Under the pieces are notes generated by a model. The model searched no databases, was not told the DNA's origin, and saw only the letters and a program-made list of their open reading frames with translations. The position numbers were made by a program, and so were the translations under genes. A DNA stretch of 64,000 nt from Trichuris trichiura (lineage: Eukaryota; Nematoda; Enoplea; Trichinellida; Trichuridae). Of the stretch, positions 48,501 to 60,500 are shown piece by piece (position 1 is the stretch's first letter; every line of letters begins with the position of its first letter). The DNA lies in assembly GCA_037903355.1 (NCBI GenBank), contig JBAJFE010000014.1, forward strand, positions 6,634,001 to 6,698,000, in the 5' to 3' direction.

Positions 48501-51500
48501 TTAGTTAAATTCGTTTGCTCTCCGGAGAAAGTATTCTGATCCCATTTGCCGTTGTTGTCTTTTAAAATGCCGAAGAATATTATCCATTTGTGAATCGCAC
48601 GTATCGGTAATCCTTTATCGTTGATGTCCATTAATGTTTTTGAGAATAAGACGCCTTTTAACGGGCACGCCGTATGCTTCTGTTACGAATTCATCAGTGT
48701 TAGACATATTAAGTTTCCTTTGTGTGTCTCCGGACAGTTAAATATTAATAGCAGGATCATGCATTTGATGTTTCTTTCATTTCGCGCTGCCGCTTATCAG
48801 AACAATTTGGCGATGGGATTAAGTACTTAATGAGCTTAATGAGCACTTCGTTCTGCGTATGAGCAAATTTTCTCATTGACTCTAAGGAATACCTGCAGTC
48901 GAGCAGGGGTTACTGAAACAGTATCTGAACGTGGCGTGTATAAGTAAAAGTGAGTATACATGGTGAATGTTACGTAAATTCGGTTAGCAGGCGGTATAGA
49001 CTTTGCTCTAGAGCAGTATAAGTAAGCTTATCGTATGAAGTTTCTATCACATGGACGTATTGTTTGACAAGAGTTAGGCTATCCATTTGCTTAGTTAAAC
49101 TGCTGCATATTCTATCTATAACTGGCGGGAAACGTTTGTCAGAACGAAAGGGCAGAATCCTGGTTGGGAAAACGCAGCTTTCATGGAACACCAGTCCCCC
49201 TGTCAGTGAAACGGTGATAGGTAATAAAGGTCATTATCTTTTCGCTGGCAACATAGACCGGTGCTTTCTCGAAAACTTCGTTTCCCAGCCAGATCTGTGT
49301 TCTTTTGTACTGGTAAACGGTTTCCCCGTCTGAGATGGAATATGTAATATTCTGGTGCTGCAGTGAAGCGGTACGTTTTTAAAGCTAAGATGCGTAAGTA
49401 TTTGAACGCTCATTTTATGTTGCCCATGTTTTACAGACTTCAATTTGTTGGCTTTTTCCATGAATACTCCGGAAAGTGTCAGAGAGCTGAAGGATTGGAT
49501 CTGTGAGAAAAATTGGTCGGATCAGAACATTCGCAGTGTGTTTTTAATTGTTGCCCCCAGCACATTTTCTCTGTTGAGACAAGTCCCTTGGCTTACCAAG
49601 AGTAAGCTCTCTTATCCTTGCCTTAGCTTCGAAGATAATTTGTATTTAGCGCTGGAGGACAGCAGTTATGACGAAGACGTCTTTTTTGATGAAGCTCTTT
49701 CACTCAAGCCGTTTCACTTTATGCGTTCCAAAATGTTACCAGCTGGCTTATTGCGGGATGAATTTTTTGTACGACGTTTCCACAGTATTATTGTTGAAAT
49801 GATCACGCTGTTCCCACTGAAGGTATGTATTTTCGTGTTAAATAAAAATGTTAGCCGCATCAAATTGTTGGCAGATCAAAGAGCTGAGAATGCAATTCGA
49901 CGAATCGGTCAGCAATTCAGATTATAACGGTATTTTGTCATCCGCTGACACGGATACGCAATGCCATTTTCGGGAACTGCTGCGGACCATACGCGACTTT
50001 TATTCCGCAAATCCAATGAATTTAGATTTGGCCAAAACGTTCTTCTGTGTAGGTGAACAAAACGTATTCGTCGCGAAGACAGATGCTTTGAAGACGAATG
50101 TACGGAAATTTTGCTGGCTACACTGTGCTCGTTAATCTTGGAATGGAATTTCGGCATTTTAGATTGGTCTGTTCAAGTTTATTCGTGCTAGCGCAGAGAA
50201 TATGACACCAGTCCTATTCTGTGACTACATGGCTATGTTGACAAGTTTGGCTTGCTCAAGCCAAGCATCGCAAAGGTGTTTTGATGCGTTGGTAGCCTTC
50301 TCTAGCTACGGTAATGAATTTTTTCTGAAAATGTAGCTTCTTTTTAACAGTTGTATATAATTTCCTAGTGGAATGCACATGAAGCATGCGATGGTTGTAT
50401 TCTTTTATTAATGAAAGCGCAGCTTTTGGGACTGGTCGTTTCGCGTCCTCAACGCTGTATGGAATGGTTATTCTGCATTGCGATGATGACGGAATACGAC
50501 TAGTTCCGAAAGGTGCCTTCTTTAGTAAAAGATTGCAACTACCTTTGTTCATCTGCACCAGTGATTCTCTCTATGGGGCATGTGCCCCACCGGGGGAACT
50601 TTTTTGAAGTTCGGGGAGGGGGCCGAATCGCCAAGGGGACCCTTGGAGGGGGAGCACACGCCCCACCTGGGCCATAGTGTTGATGTGCATAGGAAGGCGG
50701 GGTTTGCGGGTCAGGTATTACGCGTACTAGAAAAAGTTGGATGCTGTTGCTCCCTGCAATTCTGATTGGCCGGAATGGAAGACCAGAGCAGGGTAGTCAA
50801 CTCGGAGGTGAGAACGCAAGTGTTCGACACTCTATGTGGGAAACGCTCTCCCAGCATAACTTTGTGCAGCACCTGCATTATGACATCACGGCTACTCTCC
50901 ATCCTGCCATCCAGCCAATCAGCGCGTTCGAAACCGACTAATCAGAATTGGGAGGCCCCAACGCTCGGAAACGTTCACAGGGTGGCCCTGGCGACCCTGA
51001 CCTTGAGAAACACTGAGCTATAGTCTATTATGAAGGAGGATTTCCTATTAACTTGGTATAACTAAGCACCGTATTATCTTAAAAGAAAGAAGGGGTCTTT
51101 TCTCACTCTTCCCCCCTGTTTTTGGCGGCAACTTCAAAAGAAGGTCAAATGGGTACTGTACGTCTGTCAGCCGTCCTGTCTTGCCGTAGCCTAAGCCTAA
51201 GCCTACACATAAGATGTGATGGTCCATTGTCCAGTGACCCGCAGTAAGACGTCCCTCCCGTTGTTATGCCGACCCATGTTATCGTCGCGTATTACCCATT
51301 GATATTGCCGCCTGCTCTTGCGGGGGGACGAGTGAGAAAAGATCTGAAATATGAGCTAAACTGATCTATTATTATCAGATGATTCAGAGAATATTCCCAC
51401 TGTCGCTATAAATTTTATTTTAGTAAACACAGAGCTTACAGTGATTCTTTCGAGCTTATCCCACTTACTTTTTCGCTACAAAGTTCCAACGATCCACGTA

Positions 51501-54500
51501 CTTTCTAATAACCCCTTGAAAGATTTCTCTTAGTTGTTAAAACATTTACGATCGTGCCGCTTGCAGTTCCCTTCCGGCGTGGTTCGACGTTGGTTAAAAC
51601 TTTTTTGAGAGGACAAAGTGAGTACTGTTTTAATGGAGTCAGATCAGAACTCGTATGGAGGACCAAGCAGTATATGAAACCATAGTTGCTTGATGATTTG
51701 AATAGTATGGTCAACTAGATGGGAAACTCAGCGCTGTCTGCAGCTGACGGCCGCCGATGCGTGTCCGGGTCTTTTGGCGTAGCACTATGATAAACCTGAA
51801 AGTGTATGCCAAAAAATCAGCGATTTTAAAGACAGGTAGTTCTCATATAACGCGTGTTCGTATGGCAGGTTTTTCGCTCATACCTGATTTTACCGGCTGG
51901 AAAACGAGGACGTATGTCTCCCTGTGTTATCAACCACAGAGAGCAAGTGCAGTTCACGTCCTGTTTTTACTCGCGTTCTTCGGTCTTGTGCAAGCGAGGC
52001 ACTGATTCTACTTTAAAAACGCTTATGGTTGAAATCAACTGCCATTAGCCCAGAGTGCCTATTAACAACATCATAGAAACGTGGAATGTGACTTACCGAA
52101 ACAGCGAACGCATCGTATTTGCTGGAAGCGTATCTCAGATCTGATTTATGTTTGTGCCTTATGGTCAAGTATGCGAAATTACTGAAAGCTGCGTTCAGCT
52201 GGGTAGCCTTTGAAAAAATGAAATATGAGGATGTTGAACTCATTCAGAATTGTCAGCTGAATGAGATGACCGCCGATGAGCCACAAAGGAAAGAGAAGGA
52301 AGAGAAGAAACAGATGATGATTAAAATCAGGGACCTGCTTTGCGGCAACTGACTGCTACTGAGCTGTCAGGCGCTCTAGTAACTACTGAGCAGTCGTTCA
52401 ATGGTTTGGAGGCAATGATCGTAATCCAGAACAAAGCATGATAGCCAGAAGAAATATCCTAGTTGGTATGGAGCCATATAAAGCAAATGCTGTACAAAAA
52501 GCACGTGCAAAACAAAAGGACCTCAAATTCTTTTTTACTGCAATGAAGAAACGTTGTGAGCACAACGAAGCTCTACCTTCTACGTGTAAGAAGACCTGCG
52601 TGGTTAAAGATAGTGAAATAAAAAAGCGAGTACAATGAACCTCCGTTCTTTTGCAGGTACGAGGTCATTTATCTTAGAACTGACTCCTTTCCATGAGCTA
52701 AAGATGAAAGCATGTCGTTCTTGGAAGCTACTTTGCGAAGAGTTCTATCGTAAAGGTTACCCAGTTAATATTATCGTCTCCATAAAGGGGGAAAACACGT
52801 TATTCAGATCCTGTGGAAGAGGATTCATACTTTCGTGTGCATAACTGCTGAATGAATAGCTTAGATTCTTGTTAATTCCTTTTTCAAAGCAGTTTATTTA
52901 CGATTTTTCTCCGTTGTTATTTGCAAGTAGACGGTCTTTCTGACCCTTTGAGTCAAACTGAGATTTTCTTCTGCTGTAGCGCGATTTCGTATAAAGGGTG
53001 ATTTCCCAGGATTTTCAAGTGACCAAAGTCTCGCCTTATATGAGAATTACCTGTACAGAGTAAAATTAAATCACGAATAAAGCAGAAATCTATTGTGAAC
53101 GGTCGCATTGCCGTTGTTTTATACTCTTAGCTGCCTAGATACGGGTTAGATTTTAAATGTAAGTCTCTTTTGCATTGCTGTCGTACTGCCTTTGTGTAGT
53201 TGTAGAGCAGTTTTGAGACAAGCACTTATAATACAATTTTGAACATCTAGTGCCTGCATGTGTTGTTGTTGATGCAATGCATTGTAGTTCAATGCGTCCT
53301 ACCTTGAACGTCGTAAGTACGTTTGCACCAGCTTGGGATGTACCGTTCAACGCGAAGTCTGCTTTTAAAGTAGCTTTGAATGTCTGGTGTGATTTATTGA
53401 ACGGTGTACTAAAAGTGTGAGTTTATGAAAGAACTTAGAAAGTATCTACTTAGCACTTGGAACAGATTTGGTCTCAGAGAATGAGATGCCGGATACCCCT
53501 TTTTGGGTTAATTGACTTTTAAATTATCAACTAATTTTTTTAAACTCCTCATCTTGAAATAAAAGTAAATGTAAGCATTTAGTGAGCAAAGCTTTATAAC
53601 GGCCGATGGTGGCACGTGGTGATTGTTCGCCCGTTTATTTTAATTGAGTTTTTTTATCAGTGGTACCTTCTAGTCCGTACTATTTAAATTGTAAATAATA
53701 AATAGAGGCTTCGTTACGTAGTGAAAGTTTATTAAAAAACGGCGCGGCAAAAGCGAAAACGCTGAGTCGAATGTTCTGTCGCTCTTTTCAAATCTGTTTT
53801 AGAGTTGTTAATAAGTGGGTTTCCAAAAACAAAAAATTAAAACAAATTGGCTGCGCGTTCACAATTATTGTCCTTAGCCTTCTGCGACCTGTCCGGCAGA
53901 CCTATGATCCCAATCTCATGGAAGAGGCTGAGTTATGCCGACGAAATACTGACAGTGTCCTTTTCACGTTATTCGTAGTTTCAAAAGTTTCCCAGCAAAG
54001 TGCTTTTTCGAAGACCGAAAGAAGCTGTAATTTGGGAGAAGCAACGTTTATCGATCGAGTTTACATTCAAGTTTTGCTAGTGATTGTCGTGGCCTTCAGC
54101 TGTAAGTCGTCTATTCTGTAAGTGGAGTGTACCAGAGAGTGGAGTCGAGGGAGGTCACATTAATAAGGTCGGGTGTTCAGGAGGGTGCGCCGGGGTACTA
54201 AGTCATTCATAGTTCCAAATTTTTTCTCAAGCCCTTTATGAACGGCAATTTCAGGCGTGAACGTACCTTGGCTATTACGTTTACTGTTAAGCGCGATTTA
54301 AACTTCGTCTTCTCAGCGACTGCTGTCTGCCATGCGTTCACGCTTTGTCAACCTACCATTCGATATTTATTATGTTTCTGCTCAAGCACGGCTGCGAACC
54401 ACCCCGAAAGGCTACGGATAGCAATTGCATTTACTACAGCCCACAGCCGTGGAAAGAGTAGACTCGTTCCTGTTCATACTGGCAAAAGCTTATCAGGTAT

Positions 54501-57500
54501 TTCGGGTCCCGAATGAAACGTTTGAATAGTCTCATCTGATCCTTAATGAACATACTTTTATTGGTATGATTGTGTATTCATCTTTTGATTCTGGAAGTAT
54601 ATTTCAGGCTCTCAGCTGCAAAATTGTACACTCAGGCATTTGTTTCACGCTTTGGACAAATACGCAGTTCACATACGCAGAGTTGAACAAAACCAGGGAG
54701 CTAGTGAACATGGTGTGAAAATGGAAATGTCAACAATGGAAACTGCTGCAATAGTTAGTTTCTTAAAACTGATAAGAGCGATGTGCGATCATGTAAGTTC
54801 TATTTGGACAGCAACAGGGATGGTTCAACTTTTTTCTGTTTCAGAATGGCGTGGTCCGAGAGATTATTTTCAGTAGAACAGAATGGCATTGCACTGACGT
54901 GCTTCTTCAGATTCTGTCTTGCAGTGTTCCTAGCGGCCTGGCTGTCGCCATTTTAGATGTCTTTGCAGCCTTTGCAAAAACAAGTTCATATGCCGTATCC
55001 ATGTGTAAATTGTTTTCGACCAACACGAAAATATTAAGCATTTTGGGCGATTATGGAAACGTGGTAGTTTAGGTTTACAGGTTTGCAGAGTAGTTTTTGT
55101 TTGAATTTTATTTAGTTGCCTGCCATGGAATCTCAGTTAGAGCGAAAAGTTGATCCTTTGACTTTTGGAATTCTGAATGTCATTAATGAGGCAGTAAGAC
55201 ACGAAGAAGCCATTTATTTTTTGATGGAAAAAATGCCAAGCGTTTTTTTATTCGCGTTCCAAACGAATTTGCGCAGAATTCGACTTGAGAATTTTGAGTG
55301 CCTTGAAGATATGGTAAGTACCATGGTTTGGAATTTATTAGTGCTATTCACTGTTTCATTTGTATTGACTTCAGGTGACTTGTGGTAGTCTTGTGATGGA
55401 AATATTGTATACTACTTTGAGAAAGGTTTACTCAGATGCGCCGGCTGCAAGAAATCAGGAAGCCTTAGCGATGTTCGTTCGCTCGACAATTTCTGAAACG
55501 GAATTGTTCTCTATTGTAAATGAAATTAGTGATATTTTGTCAAATTACTCGAACTTACATTTTTCTAAGATATTTTATCTGCTCAAGTCATTTGTGGCTG
55601 GTCTGGAGAATGGAATAGAATTTTCCGGTACTATACCTCTTTGTCATCGTTAATTAGACAATAACGTATTTTTTGCTACAGCCGACAAAGCGACTCTGAA
55701 AATGGTTACGGTCATCCTAAAGCTCGTTGCCTACGTTATGCAGAATCAAATGCCTGGAGTGAAAACTAGTAGCTCATTTTTAACGGAACTGGATGTTAGT
55801 CCGGCATCTGTGCTTCCTTACCTAGCTGCAAAACTCTGTCATCAAGATTTTCTTCTCTGCCTTGTTACGTAAGTCTTTTATGGTGAAGCATATTTCGGTT
55901 CAGCGTAACTTTACATTTCAGTTTAATTTCGTATGCAGAAGAACAACCACTGCCCAGCGTTCTGGCTATGACAGTACTGAGACAATTGCAGCACACTGAA
56001 GAAAACCGGTGGATAACATTTTTATGTCTATCTGCCAAGGTGACGTTCGCATATTTGCAAATTTTATATTGACGTAACAGAGACACTATATATTTTTTAG
56101 TTTGTTTCCATCTTATATTATTTCCTGCGTTTAAGTTTTTAGCTAACCGTTTTGACTTGAGGATATTTCTATGTTCCCAAGGTTGTCATGCACAAACTCG
56201 TCGTCGCAAAGGTTGAGTTCTCTGTATGCCATGCTTATAAGCCCCAGCCAAAACGTTTTCAAGGAAAGAAAGTCTAAAGGCATCGATAACGAGAGTCATG
56301 GAACCCTCAGACCAGATTGTTAAGAATCCCCACTTCTCTGAAAGCCACGTAGAATAAAAGGTTTCATAACAGGGCTACTTCCGTGCATACAGTGAAAAAC
56401 ACTGTGTTAGTTTTCAATTTTGAAAACTAATAGATGATACTGCTCTTTGTCCGCTGTTTCTTTCATCAAGATAGTTGTTCGCTGGAGGTTGGATTATCTC
56501 TGAGTTAAGCTTGCTGTTTAACGTTAAATTGCCGTGTTACTCAATAAAATTGGAGGTAGGCTGTATCTAATAGTCTTTTATAATGCAGCCAAATGATGAT
56601 CAACGCAATTCAGCTTAAAACTTCAGCTAGAATTTCTAGTCTTCCTGTCGTTTGTATATCTTTAATGTATTAACAGAGAAATCTTCATCTCTGCTCAATA
56701 TAGAGCAGAACACCCGCAATTTTCTTTTTTGACAGACAATTCAGATTTTTCATCACTTCTTTATACGGTATGTTCTCTTGCCCGTTGATGGGTTCTGGAA
56801 TTAAACCGAACCAAATGCCCTACCAACGGATGGATGAGCAATTATTAAGGAAAAATACAGAACAAGTACTTAAACAGTTTAGTAGACTAAACTGTTAAGT
56901 GCTTGTTCTGTATTTTTCCTTAGTAACTGCTCATCCATCCGCTGATAGGCCATTTGCTTCGGTTTAATTCCAGAACCCATCAACGGGCAAGCGAACACCG
57001 TATAAAGAAGTGATGAAAATCCATTGCCCCGTTAAGAAGCACCCCGTCTTCAAGACAATTCAGAATGATTGAATGGAACAATAATCTAATTTCTGGACTG
57101 AATCTTACTGTTTCTGAACCAATGATTATAGGTTAGAGAAGCTTTTGAAAACCCCTCCGATGTTATATTTCTCTTCAATCTTCGATTTTTCACCGTTCCC
57201 GCATAGATAAAAACTGAGCTTTTTGAAATTTTAGTGAAATAAACATGCTCGGCAGAATTTTTACAGGCAGCTCCTGTCCTTTATTTTTATCGTTTTTTTT
57301 CTATGAACTTTAAGCCTGTCTTCAACGGTTAGCCTTCGTAAATGAAAGATATTGGAGTCATTTTTTTATTCTGAAGAGGTTCATTCTCACATTTTTTCTA
57401 ACCCTTTTAACTACCCTTTTAAGTTAGTGAATTTCAGTTTCTTTTCAAGCTGTTATATTTTTCGTACTGTTCCCTTTTATTGTTCAATTTAAAATTACAG

Positions 57501-60500
57501 ACGGCTGTACAAGCGGTTTTCGCTTTTCATGTACCATACAAAATGACAACTTCTCTATTTAGGAAAACGTTCAGAATTCTCTATTTACTTTTGCGAATGG
57601 TCTCACTGCAGATCAAGCTGAAATACCAACGAACTTTTCAAACGATATTGGTAAGACTATAGCGCACTGCCGTTTCGATTTTATTGTGACTGACTCTTTG
57701 ATAGAAATTGTGTCAACGAAATCTGTGGTAGAGCTCCGCGGTTTGCTATGTTGGAATATTTTGCAGTTTCTGAATGAGAGCTTGGCATCCGTGCGTATGA
57801 CTGGATTGCTTGGACAAAGTTATCCTACTCTTTCCGGACATAGCAATGTTGCATTGTTTCTGGCGGGCTACGATTGTCGTAATCCGCAGAATACAGCCCT
57901 TGAAGCAGTCGGTACTCACTGTTCCACAATAAAAACTATTTTGAAATCATATTACCTTCTCCTTTAGCTACTCCGATGGCCCCCAAAACTGTAGTTCACA
58001 GTGTACTAGATTTGCTTCAGGCTTCTTTTGAACATTCATTTGATCAGCTAAAGTTTGTCGGACTGATTGAGCCTGCTTATCGGTTTTGCGAGCAACTCAC
58101 GGCGCTTTATGCCACCGCTGTGCCTATTCTTCGTCGTCTCCGTGCGTTGGACAACTTTATCCTGGCGCACATGAAAGCTATTGGTCTGAAGATTATTCAA
58201 GGTGATCCTAGTAAGGCCTTTGAATATTTTAGATATTCATTTATCAAGTGGACTTGTTGCACTTTGAGAGAGGTTGGCATTGAAAATGTCGTTGATTTTT
58301 CGTAACTCATGTGCAATTGTTTCTTGGTCACGCAGGCATGTTTTCTAGTTTACTTTTTCGAATAATTTGCAAACATTATTTGTAAGTTCTTTGTAATCTT
58401 TTCGGCGGTAAAACAGAATTGCTCGCCATCCTTGTGGAAAAATATGGACAAATTTATCTTCAGTCAAAGGTTCTTAATTTTTAAGCACAGATTGCGTTTG
58501 CCCATTACCTTTGCAGCTAAGTTCATTTGATAACATTTTGCTGCTCGAGTAATGCCGCACAGCAGTAAGTTAATTCTCTTCGTAATTTACACGGTCAGTC
58601 ATTTTATTGAACGTAAAGATGGAACCTAGACGCAACTGATTCCATCGTCACAGTCGAATGTAAGCATTGACGATGCTTCCAGTCGCGCACCGAAAGCCTT
58701 GCTTTTCGCTCCAACAAGTAAAGTAGGCGTCCAGTATAAATTATAAAATTCCGGGGCGGTTTCTAAGCAATATGTTTTTAACTCAGGTGTTATTACGTTT
58801 ATGGAAAGTACCTTTCAGTTCTTTTCAAGTTTCTGACAACTAGTGCTTTGTCTTTGAATGTTACATCATTGATGGCTTAGGGGTTTTTTGGAAGTATATA
58901 CAGTTGAACTTCCAAAGTTGACCATCTCTATATGGCGTCAACCTCCCTAAGTTGACTGAATTTTGACCAGTTGGTTTGTCCGCACGTTAATAAGCGCAAG
59001 GTCAACAACCTCCGTGGAAAGTTGACCGCTTTAGCCTGCCGTAGTATATGGGCACAACGCTAGTTTGCTCTCTGTAAGTTAACCACTCTGTTGAGTAGGC
59101 AATTTACAGTGGTTCAAATGCAATATACAGTAAAACCCCCGAAGTTGACCACTCCTATATGGTTACCACCTCCCTAAGTTGACCGAATTTTGGCCAGTTG
59201 ATTTGTCCGCACGTTAGCTGAGCCACTTATACCCACTTCCTATATGTTGACCACCTCCTATGTTGACCAGTTTTCCACAGTCCGTCAGGTGGTCAACTTA
59301 CGGGGGTTTTACTGTATTCAGACGATCCACTTATATCCACAGCTTCCCTATGCTGACCACCTCCTATGTTGACCAGTTTTCCTCAGTCTGTTGGGTGGTC
59401 AACTTACCGGGGTTCAACTGTATGTTTGTGTTTTGTTCAAGATTAAATAAGCCTTCTTCAGACTACCAGTGATGTAAAGACAAGTCGAACAGTGGTGTTG
59501 ACGTTGTGACATAATTTAATAAGTTTTCTCTGGATAAATGTTAACCATTTTGAGTGCAGTGAAATGTACTGTTGTGCGTTTTTCAATGCACCCGATGAAT
59601 TTACGTAAGGTTTGTTCAATTGCATGAATTAATTTGTAAAGAACGGGCGTATATTTGCGTCTGAGTTCTTCAGGCTTTTCTTTGAGCAACCATTACTTCT
59701 GTCAGTATAAGCTTTTTTCTAAAACTGCACGAAACTTTTTCCTTAGTTGAGCTTTCTTCCGCATTTGCAGCAAAAGTTTTAATTTTCGTACTACCGTAGT
59801 GAATTCAAAATGAAGCTTTTTGCGGCTTTGCAATCCGTTCTTTAAATTAACGTTTATTTTAAACGTCAATCCGAAGAGCTTTCGGGCCTCATCTGAGCCT
59901 GTCATCAGCGCTGTGTGCCGCCCGTCGGATCGGTCTTTATGTTAGCGTAGTGAATGTTAAAAATTGGTGACTTGGTAACAGGCCCTTAGGCTTTACTTTT
60001 TCACACAACGGTCTTCCCTGTTGTAACAGCGTTTTACGACGCAGAGCTTCCAGAGCTCTCACACTCTCTCATCAGTGCTCAAATGATTGGGACTGACAGA
60101 AGAGTCAGTTTTATAGGAAAAAAGGCAAATCGACTGCTGTTGTGCATAACCGCTTTCGCGAAACTAGGGTAATTAAAGTGGCACTGATCTGAAGAAGGAA
60201 TATTATTGGCCTGCAGAAGAGTCGAGGTGAAGTTTTATCGGCCCTGAGACGCTGCTTACAGGAGGACAGCCTAAACAGCTTGGAATCTGGCCTAATAAAT
60301 AACTCTTCTCTCAATGCCATGATCCAAAAGGAAATACTAACAAAGAAATTGGTTGAACTTTGCCTATCTTCTCAGGTCTTGAAAATTCACTTAGCCAACA
60401 GCAAATAAAGAACGAAGTTTCAATATTGATCCCAGTATGGCGGTAGTTAATCTCGGAGGTGGGTCACTACGTGAAAACGAATCAAGAGTGCTGGTCAAAT

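Noticed and set aside
53771..54121. 116-codon plus-strand open frame
   Set aside because: It sits in a Nup205 intron and has no homology or splice phase matching the flanking exons.
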